Shown here piece after piece: positions 6,934 through 16,612 of a DNA stretch of 39,777 nucleotides (positions within the stretch are counted from its first letter, which is position 1; every line of letters begins with the position of its first letter). Under the pieces are notes generated by a model. The model did no database searches and was not told where the DNA came from. It saw nothing but the letters and a program-made list of their open reading frames with translations. Position numbers and translations under genes: made by a program. This DNA is from an uncultured bacterium (lineage in GTDB: Bacteria; Planctomycetota; UBA1135; GCA-002686595): positions 1 through 39,777 of the forward strand of contig CALEMP010000225.1 of assembly GCA_937910685.1 (NCBI GenBank), given 5' to 3'.

Positions 6934-8321
6934 GAATCGGATCGACAAACGGGTCCAGGGTTCTTCTTCAGGCAATCTTGCTGACCTTGCCCCTCGCCTG
7001 TGGTCCTGAGCCCGAAGGGGATCCCTCGCGCCCAAACGTGCTGGTGATCTACTGCGATGATCTGCGCTTCGACGGAGCCGGTGCTCTGGGTTCTCCTTTT
7101 CTGCCGACTCCCAACGTAGACCGACTGGCCCAAGAGGGCTTGATCTTTGAGCGCAGCTACACAACCACCAGCCGCTGCTGTCCATCCCGGGCGACGTTTC
7201 TGACCGGCGTGCGCGCTTCCACCCACGGCATTTGGGTCAACCGATCCCCGGTGGACTGGCAGTCGGGGCGGCCGCTCCTGGCGGAGGAGTTGCAGAAAGG
7301 AGGCTACCGAACCGCCTGGGTGGGCAAGTGGCACCTGCCCAATCCTGGGGCCATGCCCGTTCGCGGCTTCGATCACTTTGCTTCTTACGAAGGTCCGGGC
7401 AACCACTTTGACCAGACCTTTGTGGTGGATGGCGAGTCCCGTGCCAGCCAAGGTTTTCAAGCGGACGTGATCCACGCGCTTGCCACGGATTTCATTGACG
7501 AAGGAGAGGGCAGCCCCTGGTTCTTGGTCTTGGGTCATAAGGCGCCCCATGTCCCCTTGACCCCCACGCCAGAATTTGTGGGCGCCCTAAAAAATGTGAA
7601 TGTGCCCCTGCCCGAGAGCATGGATGATCCACTTGCCAGTCTGCCCGCGCGCTATCAGAGTTCTCGGGTGGGGGAGGGCGGCCGCCATGGGATTAGCGAG
7701 CGAGCCGAGTGGCATGAGGAGGTGCGCGCCTACTGGGAGTTGGTGCTCAGCTTGGACGCCAGTATCGGGGTCCTGCTGGAAGAGCTTGAGGCCCGAGGCG
7801 TCTTGGAAAACACCCTGCTGATTTTGACCTCGGACAATGGTCAGCTGCTGGGGGAGCACGGCTTGCAACAAAAGGGCCTGGCTTACGAGCCGTCGATCCG
7901 CGTGCCCTTGATCATGCGCGATGGTCCCCGCGGGGATCGCGGGGTAAGGCGCGGGCTGGTGACCAATTTGGATTTGGCACCCACGATTCTAGAGCGCGTG
8001 GGCTTGCCGATTCCGCCCGCCTTTGAAGGGCGGAGTTTCGTCGATCAAATGCAGGACGCTGCTGTTCCGGGCCAACCGCGATTCCTGTATCAGGCTCCAG
8101 CCTTTGGGGGGGATACTGGCGTGGTGGAGCGTGGGGTCATCGAAGCAGACTGGAAGTATCTGGTGTTCGAAGCTCCCGGGGTAAAGGCAGAGGCCCTGTT
8201 TCACTTGGCAAGCGACCCTGACGAGAGGGAGGACCTGGCCAAGGATCCCCGACACAAGAAAGTCCGCGACCGCCTCGCAACGTGGTTAGCTGCGGAACGG
8301 GCGCGGATTGCCAAGGACTAG
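6930..8321 (+). CDS. Type I formylglycine sulfatase, exported
   Basis: A 463-residue sulfatase that hydrolyses sulfate esters, probably on polysaccharides. A signal sequence ends near LPLACG (Cys24), possibly a lipobox although its -3 residue is not ideal. Catalytic features are complete: metal-binding DD at 43-44, the formylglycine motif C83-C84-P85-S86-R87 (CxPSR) followed by ATFLTG, the GKWHLP motif, APHVPLTP, and the metal pair D302-N303 in TSDNGQLLGEHG. The C-terminus has the usual DPDEREDLA segment. Activity needs conversion of Cys83 to formylglycine by a maturation enzyme that is not in this window. It is translationally coupled to the degenerate paralogue upstream, and its stop lies three bases from the end of the convergent macroglobulin-like gene. 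The substrate is unknown. Confidence 0.92.
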   Translation: MRIGSTNGSRVLLQAILLTLPLACGPEPEGDPSRPNVLVIYCDDLRFDGAGALGSPFLPTPNVDRLAQEGLIFERSYTTTSRCCPSRATFLTGVRASTHGIWVNRSPVDWQSGRPLLAEELQKGGYRTAWVGKWHLPNPGAMPVRGFDHFASYEGPGNHFDQTFVVDGESRASQGFQADVIHALATDFIDEGEGSPWFLVLGHKAPHVPLTPTPEFVGALKNVNVPLPESMDDPLASLPARYQSSRVGEGGRHGISERAEWHEEVRAYWELVLSLDASIGVLLEELEARGVLENTLLILTSDNGQLLGEHGLQQKGLAYEPSIRVPLIMRDGPRGDRGVRRGLVTNLDLAPTILERVGLPIPPAFEGRSFVDQMQDAAVPGQPRFLYQAPAFGGDTGVVERGVIEADWKYLVFEAPGVKAEALFHLASDPDEREDLAKDPRHKKVRDRLATWLAAERARIAKD

Positions 8322-8324
8322 GGC

Positions 8325-11300
8325 CTACTTGACCTGCTGGATTTGCACCCCTTTGCGGGACTTGCCGAGCTCCGTTGTCCAAGCCTGATCCCGTCCGCGG
8401 TTTTGTCCATCGTTGAACTCTCTCACGTTCTGGAAGTAGAGATTGGATCCAGCGCTAGGTCGGCGTTCCTGCACCTCCGAATCTTCGATAACCGGTTCTT
8501 CGCCCAAGGCGAGCGCGCCACGGTGAAAGGCGTAATGGTCCTTGCCTAATTTGGCTACCACGGTCGCGCTGCCCATGACACTATCCGCCACGAACAGCCC
8601 GCGCGGATCGGTTAAGCCCCGGGTGAAACGCTGGTTGGAACTGCCGATCACACGCACATCCACCCCGCGAACATAGGTTCCATTCGCAGCATCCAGGGCT
8701 TGAACGCGCACTCGGCTAGAGCCTGATTCTTCGGTGATTTCCAGGTCGAGATTGCTCACCAAGACTAAACCCGACGCAAACAACTCGCCGCCCCTTGCGA
8801 TGACCAGATAGGCACCGGGTTCGGTTAGCTCCATGGTGATCATGTCCTTACTCTCCCGGCGGTCTTCTGATTCCTCCAGGGAGATCTCTGTTTGCAGGGT
8901 GGGTGAGATGCCCGAGAGGTTGACCTGCGTGATTTGCGAGAGATTCTTTTCGCGTAAGTAGAGCGTCAACAGGTCGACTTTATAGACCAGCATTTCCACT
9001 TCCTCCAATCCCTTGTGGCGCAGTTCTACCTGGACGGACTCACCCGGCTGAACCGTTGTGACCTCGTCCATAGCGATGGTTTTCTCACGGAAATCTGCAA
9101 GGGCCTCGTGGGCATCGGCGAAGAGTTCCTCGACTTGCTCGTAATACTCGCTGGCTTTCGTCAGTTCGCGTCGGGCGTGGTGGATTTGGCCCAAAATATA
9201 CAGGGCCAGGTCGCGGTTCTCACTGGGTTGTAGGCGCCCATCCTCCTCGTATTCCGCCGTAGCCACTTTGCCTAGGGCCTGAAGAGCTTGCTCTTCATTA
9301 CCCAGCCACCAGTTTGCGACGGCTTGGCTGTAGATGAACGCATCCGCGTGGCGGGGCGAGGTGAAGAAGGCCGCAAAGGTCCCGGAGAGATCCACTGTGC
9401 CCAGGTAATCCTCCACGCTCAAGCGAGCGCTGACCAAGGCCAGGGCTGCATCGGCGGCTTGGGGATCGGATGGGTGCAATGCCAAAAAGCGATCCAGGTG
9501 TCGCGAACCCGCCAGCACTAGGCCCCCGCGGCGCCAATCACGGCGTACGAGACTCTTGTCCGTGTGGGCCGTGGCTGCCTTGGCGAGCAACTTGTCCGCC
9601 AGGGTCAGGTGAGCCGTCTTAACCGCTGAGAAATCTGGATAGGCCAACCAGAGTTCCTGCAGGAGTTCCATGGCACTGGCGAATTCGCCCAGTTCCTCCA
9701 ATGCACCCGCAACTTTTGTGTCGCGACCAAAAGTCTCTGCCAAGGTCGCGCGGAAAATCAACATGGCGCGCTCGTACTCCTGCAAGGAGCGATAGGCCTC
9801 GCCGATGACCACGACCTCCTCAAAGGGAATGGTGATCGTCGAATCCTTTTCCTTGATCGCTTCAAAGTACTCGACGATCGTCTCAGGTTCTGCGCGCTTG
9901 ACCGCCAACTGCAGCAGTCGGTGGGCGGTTTCTACGAGGGGTCGTTCAAGTAACCAAGGTTCGAATTCATCGTAAAGTGCGGTCAAGCTCGCGTGGGCTG
10001 CGGCATGTCCCGCCTCGCCGCCGTCGAACAGGCGCAGGCCCCGGTGGTAGAGTTCGTCGGGTGTGGCCCGGAATTCGTTCTTCACGTCCGCCAGATCAGT
10101 CCTGATACCAAAGTCTCGCGCTTGGCCCACTACCATCGCCCCTGGGTTGTTCTCACTGCGCAGGGTAGGGGGTAAGAGCTTGTAGTTTCCGGCAACGAGC
10201 GCACGGAATTCAAACTCGACGCGGCCGGACAAGGCACGCGGGTCGACGGAAACTAGCACCGCGCCCGGGCGGATGCGCGCTTGCCCAATTCCCCCCTTGA
10301 CCGATGCAGCAATCACTTCTGCACCTGCAGGGGTGGGAACGCGCATCACAAGGTGTCCATCCTTAGAACGCTGTGAGTCGCGCCACCAATGGATCTGGAC
10401 GTGGGCGCTTTGTCCCCGGGCCAACTGCCCGACCTCATTGATCCACTGCTCTTCATAATTCCGCAGGATGCTGAACCCTGTGGGTAAGACCTCTCCATCC
10501 AAACGCGGATCGCTGGGGACGATTCGCTGATCGGAGATACGTAAGTCTCGTTGATCAAGAATGGTGGGGGAGAGGTCAGGGGTGAAGCCCTCTAGGACCG
10601 CGGCCCAGTGGGGTTTACCTCGACCCTCGACGGTCAATTCGATACCCACCCTGCGGTGGCTGACTGCTCCCAGATCCATGACCAACACCTGGGCAGGATC
10701 GCCTCCGCGCAATTCAATGATCTGTTCACTCAGTCCCGCGACGCGAACCTTGACGCGCACGGTTTCGCCCACGTTCAAGGCACTGCGGTCTTTGTCGAGC
10801 AAACAGCCGAGCACGAGGCCTCGCGCCCTGCCAAAGGGGCGCTGACTCAGCATCCATTGGTTGCCCGCTTCGATCGATTCCGAGGCCGGCTGGGCTGCCT
10901 TTAAAGCCAATACCGCAAGGGCGGTTTGTTCCAGTTTGTTCAGGTTGTCTGGGGAGTTCCCATCGACGCTCCATGAGGCCCTGTTCCCATCCGAGGTCAC
11001 CATCTGGGCAGCGATCAAATCACAAACCTCCGCCGCCATGGGCTGGGAGCCATGGGCAGAAAGGGCCAAGGATGTGTATGCCAGCGCGGCGGGGGATAGG
11101 CGGGCACGCTCACGATAGAGTCGGTTGAGGGCTGCGAAATCCGCCTTGCCTGCAGCCGCGAGGGCATGCTGTAAGAGTGCCTTCGTCTCTCTGCTTTGTT
11201 GGGATGCACGCCGGTGGGCGTTGGTCGCGAATGTCACTCCCAATTCCAAGGTCTTGTCCGAGATATCGATGCCCGCCCTTCGCGCTTCGGCTAATGCCCA

Positions 11301-14300
11301 CAAGCAGCGTGCGCTCTGCACCGGATCTTGATCGCGTCGTCCATCGGCGCGCCAGCCCCCATCTTCTTGTTGGCCCGAAGTCAAGGTGCCCACTAAGCTT
11401 GCGGCCCGGCCGCGCAACTCGCTCAAGTCCGTGGCACCTGCGCTTCCGGTTTGTTCGAGTGCATGCAGCACCCGGGCCACGCCCAGCAACTCGCTGGCCA
11501 GGTACCCAGGTGACCCCACATCTTGGTAGACCGCGCAACGCCAGATGGGTCCACGGGCGAGGGCCTCTTCGATCAACATACGGTCAATACCCGCGCCGAG
11601 TTCAAGTTGCAGCGTACGCGCGCCGTATTTCCGGGCGCCGGGTAGTTCTAGGAAGGTGGTGGTGTTCTCCCCTAGAACCCCGCCCTCGCTGTCGGTGAAC
11701 GCCAAACCATAAGGGCGCACGATCACGTTCTCGCTGATGCTCGTTGGATCCCCGTCCGTGTTGACCAGATTGGCGCTAACGCTCAAGGAAAGCGCTCCTT
11801 CGGGTAGGGCATCGAAAAGGCCAAAGTCCACTTCGGTCACCGATGCCTTGTTCGGCAGAGTCACACTGCGCGTACGACTGAAGCGGCCCTCGGCTGTCTC
11901 TGCCGTCAGGGTTAGGCGGCATTCGTCGCCGAGGCCCACAAGGTCATGGATGCGCACGGATGGACTTGGTTCGTCTCCAGCCATCAGTTCGCTGGGAAAG
12001 AGCAACTCCAGTTGGAATTCTGCGCGGCTGGTGATCTTTGCCTTGGCTCCGCCCAGAAGAGTGCCTGGCGTAACGCCACGGGCGATCAACATCCAGCGGG
12101 TGGAGCGCTGAGGCATTCGGAATCGCACTTGCGCAGTGCCGTCGGCGTCGCTGATGACTGATGGGCTCCAGAACAAGGTGTCCCCATCGAGTACGGCTTC
12201 TGGGCCCCGCGCGCTTGCGCCCCCTGCTTTGAGGTTTCGGCGCCCGCCAAACCGCCCTCCGTAGGCGCCTCCAGCGCCACCGCCGATTCCGATGACCTCA
12301 TTGGAACCGGCAGTATCGAAATCAGCGTCGCCCAGGACTTGCGAAGGATCGGGGCGCCCACCGCTTGTCCTCCGTCGGGCGCGCTTGTCGTCCAAGTTGA
12401 GTGTCTCCTGACTGCTTTCCAAGCCGCCCACATAGCCCAGTGCGTCCAGAGATTCGAGCAGTAAGCCTTGGTCCTCTTGCCACTTCCCTTGGGCGAGTTT
12501 GCGGGTTTCTTCCCGCAGGATTTCCTCTGCGATGGTCTGGGTGCGTCCCTCGTACTTGAATGCGCAGGAACTGGTGGTCTTGAGCCCAGCATTGCGCTTG
12601 GCTGCGGAATGGAACGCGGTCAGAAGATTCGGCGTGCGGTCGGGATAGAGCTGCAAGAGCGCGGCGTCCACCACCGCAAGGGAAACTTCCGCCTGGGCGG
12701 GATTCCCCAGCTGGTCTGTGACCAGGATTTCGACTATCGCTTCGTCACCAGGAGCCACCACTTCTTGGGTGGGGGAGAGGGTGATGTTCAGTTGGCGTTC
12801 GATATTGAGATCCACTTGGGCCTGGTGCAACTTCCCCTGTTCCATCATGCAAATGGCGACTCGCATGTTTGGGAAGTGACCGTCGTTGGTTTCAAAACTC
12901 AGCCCGCTGCGTTCTTCAGTGAGGCGTACCAGGCGATGTTCGAGAATGGTCTCACCTTCAAAGGTCACCAGGGCAAGATTCGTTGGGGTGCGGTTGATTA
13001 CATCCAACGTGACTGTTTCGCCTTGGTTGAACTTGGTCTGGTCCGTCAATATGCGCAAGCGTAGCGGGTCATCATCTCCGGAAAGGTAGAACTGTTCTTC
13101 GTCACTGATGGGGTTACCGAACCTATCGGTGGCCAGAGCGCGGATCGTGTAGGTGCCGCCCTGTTTAGGGTTGAGAACCCAACGACCACGCCCGTCCTTA
13201 TCGGTGGTCAGGGTAATTTCGGATACGGTCTCTTCCGCTGGATTCCACTTGGGTGATCCCTTGGGTGCTTGCCAGAGGGCGAGTAGGTGTAGTTCCGTGA
13301 CGACTGGATCCCCGGCGGGGTCGGTGGCCCGGACGCCGATGCTGACCGGTTCACCCGCAAGGCGGGTGTGTTCGGGTACGTCCAGGTTCAAACCGAAGGC
13401 GCGGATCGCAAGGAAGATTGAATTCCGCGCATCTACACCTTCGCTGGGCATGCTGGCTGAGAAGGTCAATTGACCTTCGTTGGCGTGGTCCCGGGTCGAG
13501 TAGGTCAGTTGGGCCTGGCCCTCGGAGTCGGTTTGCTCACGCTGCTCGCGCCCGTCGGGTAAACGAAAGACTACCTCTCGGCCGATGACCGGTTGGCCGT
13601 AATACCAATTAGCGTTGGCAGTCAGAGTGACCTCATCGCCGCGATAAACCACCGACTGATCGGCTTTCACTAACAATTCGACCTTGCGCAACTCAAAGCG
13701 GTTGACCGCAAAGCGGCACTGGTAGGAGTCTCCTGAACGGGTCGTGACCCGTAGGGTCCAGTTACCAAGTTGAGCTTGCAGAGGCAGTGGGAACGTCCCC
13801 TCAATGGTGCCGTAAGGTCCCAGGGGCAAGTCCGCCCGGCGCATGCGTCGGCCGGCGGGGTCGATCATCTCGACGCGCACCTCTTCCCCCTCGTTGAACA
13901 TGTAGCTGCCTCCCTGTACGTCGCGCACGATGGAGCGCCAATGGACGGTTTCATCCTGGCGGTAGCCCGCTCGGTCGGTGAACACCACTGCCCGTTGGGC
14001 TAGGCCCTTGGAGATATTGAGACCCCGTAGGCTCAGACCATCCGAGGCCACATGCCCCTCGCGGGATGCAAACATCTGCAACTCGTCGCTGGCCTGCAGC
14101 TCGTCCAAAGCAACCCGAGCCGTGCCATCGGCCCCGGTTTCCAGTTCCCGCAACAATGCCGCACCCCCTTCCCCTTGGCCAGGAAGGGCCAGGAGAATCT
14201 TGACGCCCGGTGCCCCTTCGTCGGTCAGCATGTCTTGGGCAAATACAAAGGCTTCGCGGCGCGAACTCTTGGCCAAGACCTCGATGTCGCTGCGAATCAG

Positions 14301-16346
14301 CAGAGTCGCGGCCCGCTGGTCGCCCGATTGGACCACCACAGCCCAGACCCCGGGCCCTTCCACCTGGATCTCGATTTCCTGGGTCAGGGGAGAGAACTCC
14401 GCATAATCGGTCACCTTGAGCTGGAAGGAATCATCCGGAGCAATCAGGTCCAGGTCGAGATCTTCGATGTGCTGATGCGAGAGGTGCTTGCGAAAGTAGG
14501 CTTCTAGATCGAGCGGGTGCACATGCACTTCGAGCTCTTCCAGGTTGCGCGTGTGTACCTTGACCCGAGCGGTTTCATTGCTGCGCCAGGTGCGTTCGGT
14601 CTCCAGGCGCAGTCGTGGGCTAATCATGGCCGCCAGGCGCGCTTGGGCACGGCCCGCATGGGAGCCATAAGTGCAAGCGCGGTAGCCTTCCACGGCAGCG
14701 CGCATATGGTCCAGGCGGAACTCGAAAGCATCCGCCAGTTGGAACAGGGCCTGGGACGCCTGGTTGGTATCGGGGTGCCGACGGGCAACCGCACCCCAGG
14801 CTTCGATGGCTTTCAGCAAGGAGGGTTTGAAGTCTGTTCCTGCACTCTTGGCTTCCCGCGCTTCCGTGTCGAATAGATTCGCCAGGGCCAAATGCACGTC
14901 GGCTACCCGTGGATCTAAAGGCCAGCCCTCTAGGAATTCAGCCCACGTGCTGCGTGCGGTTGTGTAGTCCTTCTTGTTCGCCGCCGAGGCACCCTTGGCC
15001 CACACGCTGTTGACGATGCCCCTTTGGGCCTCCGACCAACGGGGACCAGAGGGATAGCGCCGGGTGTATTCCGAGTAAAGCTCACGGGCGCCATCGTGAT
15101 CATCGAGGGCTCCGCGCATGCCGGCTTCTAAGAAAAGCGCTTCCTGGTGCAGGTTTTCCTCTGCCTGGAGAGCGCTGGCGCCTTGGCCTGCTGCCAGGCG
15201 TGGGCGTTTGCGGAAGGCCTCGTAGGCATCTCGAGCGTCTTCCACCTGTTTTTGCTCTCGGTGCAGGGTGGCGATGTTGAACGCTGCCTGGGCGGCCTGT
15301 TCGTCTTCGGGATGTGCTTCGAGGAAGCGTCCATAAGCAGCTCGGGCCAGGTCGCGCATGCCGCGCTTGGCCCAGGCTTGAGCGATGGCGAACCGTGCCC
15401 GGGAGAGAATCCGCAGCCCTGCATCTTCTTCGGGGCCTTGTGAATTCCCTGACTCCTTGAGCGCGTCTTGAACCAAGTCCTCCAGCGTTCGCAGGGCATC
15501 CCCTGCGCGGTTATGGGCCAACTGTGCCAATCCCTTGCGCAAGCGCGCCTCTTGATGGCGGTTCGTTCCATTCCTGGCGAGATAGATCTGCCAGTCCTGC
15601 ACTGCCTGTTCATGCGCGCCAAGCTTCTCGCTGCAAACCGCACGCTCAAAGAGGGCGTGCTCTACTGCTGAGATGGGGGCGTCCAAATCTAACACGCGCC
15701 CAAAGAGCTCCCGTGCACCCCTAAGGTCCTGTTCCCCTTGGTCCGGCTCATTGGGCTTGCGATCTGCCGCCATGCGCACCGCGTGTACGAGATACACCTG
15801 GGCCAGACGTCCCTGGCGTTCGGGGCTGCGCAGGGCTTGGGCTGAGGCTTCATAGATCTGTTCCGCCTCCTCAAAGCGGCGCAACTGCCGTAGGTTTTCC
15901 GCTCGCCGAAAGCGCACCTTGGCCAACCAGGGACTTTGGGCGTGGTCCTGCTCGAAGGCCTCTGCAACTTTCACCGCTTGGGCCAAATCTTTTCCCTCTG
16001 TCAGTGCACTGATGCGCAGCAGGGTCCAAAAGTCCTGGCTCTCCGGATGCAATTGGGCCAACTGATCGAGCGTATCCAGGGCATCCTCGGTGCGCCCCTC
16101 CAGCAGGGCGTCGCGCACCAGGGAGGGCACCGTGGGCAGGGCATCATCGGGGCCTTTGAACGGCTCGGCGTCCTGGGTGCCAGCGGTGAAAATGAGAAGG
16201 GGCAGGCCGATCAGGGCCAGGGCGGTTTGAGTGATGATTTGCATGGCGTGCTTGATCCACGGGCGAGGCCCCGCTGGCTCAGAGTTCAGTGGAACGGCGC
16301 GCGGGGGGGGTGGTTTGGAGATAGTGCTCGGATTTGGGAGGGTCAC
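8325..16346 (-). CDS. Giant TPR and alpha-2-macroglobulin-like envelope protein
   Basis: A 2673-residue protein, longer than usual bacterial alpha-2-macroglobulins (about 1500-1900). A hydrophobic export segment follows residue 35 (MQIITQTALALIGLPLLIF). The start is either the GTG at 16346 or the ATG at 16244. Residues about 65-560 are TPR-like helical repeats. Macroglobulin domains follow (about 575-1500), with typical phrases such as ILTDQTKFNQGETVTL and, near 1390, WSPSVISDADGTAQVRFRMP. A glycine-rich insert lies at about 1352-1372. A helical toroid-like domain (SGQQEDGGW near 1662, then repeated helices) covers about 1600-1850. Where macroglobulins carry the CxEQ thioester I see RCAVYQ (about 1602), so covalent protease trapping is unlikely. 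A second TPR block (about 2100-2420) and a second copy of the first macroglobulin-like domain (about 2435-2590) follow. It probably acts in the periplasm or at the envelope. It is transcribed alone, convergent to the sulfatase pair. Confidence 0.85.
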   Translation of the reverse strand: MTLPNPSTISKPPPPRAVPLNSEPAGPRPWIKHAMQIITQTALALIGLPLLIFTAGTQDAEPFKGPDDALPTVPSLVRDALLEGRTEDALDTLDQLAQLHPESQDFWTLLRISALTEGKDLAQAVKVAEAFEQDHAQSPWLAKVRFRRAENLRQLRRFEEAEQIYEASAQALRSPERQGRLAQVYLVHAVRMAADRKPNEPDQGEQDLRGARELFGRVLDLDAPISAVEHALFERAVCSEKLGAHEQAVQDWQIYLARNGTNRHQEARLRKGLAQLAHNRAGDALRTLEDLVQDALKESGNSQGPEEDAGLRILSRARFAIAQAWAKRGMRDLARAAYGRFLEAHPEDEQAAQAAFNIATLHREQKQVEDARDAYEAFRKRPRLAAGQGASALQAEENLHQEALFLEAGMRGALDDHDGARELYSEYTRRYPSGPRWSEAQRGIVNSVWAKGASAANKKDYTTARSTWAEFLEGWPLDPRVADVHLALANLFDTEAREAKSAGTDFKPSLLKAIEAWGAVARRHPDTNQASQALFQLADAFEFRLDHMRAAVEGYRACTYGSHAGRAQARLAAMISPRLRLETERTWRSNETARVKVHTRNLEELEVHVHPLDLEAYFRKHLSHQHIEDLDLDLIAPDDSFQLKVTDYAEFSPLTQEIEIQVEGPGVWAVVVQSGDQRAATLLIRSDIEVLAKSSRREAFVFAQDMLTDEGAPGVKILLALPGQGEGGAALLRELETGADGTARVALDELQASDELQMFASREGHVASDGLSLRGLNISKGLAQRAVVFTDRAGYRQDETVHWRSIVRDVQGGSYMFNEGEEVRVEMIDPAGRRMRRADLPLGPYGTIEGTFPLPLQAQLGNWTLRVTTRSGDSYQCRFAVNRFELRKVELLVKADQSVVYRGDEVTLTANANWYYGQPVIGREVVFRLPDGREQREQTDSEGQAQLTYSTRDHANEGQLTFSASMPSEGVDARNSIFLAIRAFGLNLDVPEHTRLAGEPVSIGVRATDPAGDPVVTELHLLALWQAPKGSPKWNPAEETVSEITLTTDKDGRGRWVLNPKQGGTYTIRALATDRFGNPISDEEQFYLSGDDDPLRLRILTDQTKFNQGETVTLDVINRTPTNLALVTFEGETILEHRLVRLTEERSGLSFETNDGHFPNMRVAICMMEQGKLHQAQVDLNIERQLNITLSPTQEVVAPGDEAIVEILVTDQLGNPAQAEVSLAVVDAALLQLYPDRTPNLLTAFHSAAKRNAGLKTTSSCAFKYEGRTQTIAEEILREETRKLAQGKWQEDQGLLLESLDALGYVGGLESSQETLNLDDKRARRRTSGGRPDPSQVLGDADFDTAGSNEVIGIGGGAGGAYGGRFGGRRNLKAGGASARGPEAVLDGDTLFWSPSVISDADGTAQVRFRMPQRSTRWMLIARGVTPGTLLGGAKAKITSRAEFQLELLFPSELMAGDEPSPSVRIHDLVGLGDECRLTLTAETAEGRFSRTRSVTLPNKASVTEVDFGLFDALPEGALSLSVSANLVNTDGDPTSISENVIVRPYGLAFTDSEGGVLGENTTTFLELPGARKYGARTLQLELGAGIDRMLIEEALARGPIWRCAVYQDVGSPGYLASELLGVARVLHALEQTGSAGATDLSELRGRAASLVGTLTSGQQEDGGWRADGRRDQDPVQSARCLWALAEARRAGIDISDKTLELGVTFATNAHRRASQQSRETKALLQHALAAAGKADFAALNRLYRERARLSPAALAYTSLALSAHGSQPMAAEVCDLIAAQMVTSDGNRASWSVDGNSPDNLNKLEQTALAVLALKAAQPASESIEAGNQWMLSQRPFGRARGLVLGCLLDKDRSALNVGETVRVKVRVAGLSEQIIELRGGDPAQVLVMDLGAVSHRRVGIELTVEGRGKPHWAAVLEGFTPDLSPTILDQRDLRISDQRIVPSDPRLDGEVLPTGFSILRNYEEQWINEVGQLARGQSAHVQIHWWRDSQRSKDGHLVMRVPTPAGAEVIAASVKGGIGQARIRPGAVLVSVDPRALSGRVEFEFRALVAGNYKLLPPTLRSENNPGAMVVGQARDFGIRTDLADVKNEFRATPDELYHRGLRLFDGGEAGHAAAHASLTALYDEFEPWLLERPLVETAHRLLQLAVKRAEPETIVEYFEAIKEKDSTITIPFEEVVVIGEAYRSLQEYERAMLIFRATLAETFGRDTKVAGALEELGEFASAMELLQELWLAYPDFSAVKTAHLTLADKLLAKAATAHTDKSLVRRDWRRGGLVLAGSRHLDRFLALHPSDPQAADAALALVSARLSVEDYLGTVDLSGTFAAFFTSPRHADAFIYSQAVANWWLGNEEQALQALGKVATAEYEEDGRLQPSENRDLALYILGQIHHARRELTKASEYYEQVEELFADAHEALADFREKTIAMDEVTTVQPGESVQVELRHKGLEEVEMLVYKVDLLTLYLREKNLSQITQVNLSGISPTLQTEISLEESEDRRESKDMITMELTEPGAYLVIARGGELFASGLVLVSNLDLEITEESGSSRVRVQALDAANGTYVRGVDVRVIGSSNQRFTRGLTDPRGLFVADSVMGSATVVAKLGKDHYAFHRGALALGEEPVIEDSEVQERRPSAGSNLYFQNVREFNDGQNRGRDQAWTTELGKSRKGVQIQQVK

Positions 16347-16612
16347 GAGGAACGGGCGCCTGAAGGGGCTGGCTGAGAGGGGCTTTTACTGGCTCTGGGC
16401 CCATGTAGAGGGGTCTAGGCGGTTTTAGGGGGGCCCGCGACCCGGTGCTGAAAACCTTATTCCAGGGCCGGTTTTTAGCCCTTCAGGGGACCTCTTCTCA
16501 TGGCTGGGCCGTGCAGATTTGTGAGCCAGGCATCCTGGCTTCCGGCCAGCCTCCCCCAGAACCTTGCGATGGGGTGCAGCTTCGTTGATTCCCTCCCGTT
16601 AGGCTGCCCCCC
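16347..16612. other. Divergent promoter region between two exported-protein genes
   Basis: These 266 bases lie between the starts of the macroglobulin-like gene (minus) and the GH113-like gene (plus), so promoters for both should be here. On the plus side the only clear element is TAGGCT at 16600-16605. For the minus strand no convincing -35/-10 pair stands out, although CCTAAAAC and CCTAGACC lie about 60-90 bases upstream of 16346. No RNA gene is visible. Confidence 0.5.
16600..16612 (+). promoter_or_regulatory. TAGGCT element seven bases before a GTG start
   Basis: TAGGCT (16600-16605) is followed by GCCCCCC and then the GTG at 16613. Hexamer and seven-base spacing match the element before 5749, and both genes encode probable lipoproteins. 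This is consistent with a -10 box that gives leaderless transcripts; no SD sequence precedes the start. Confidence 0.3.

Noticed and set aside
11177..11698. 173-codon plus-strand frame inside the macroglobulin-like gene
   Set aside because: It is an antisense shadow; the minus-strand frame is continuous for 8 kb with clear domain content.
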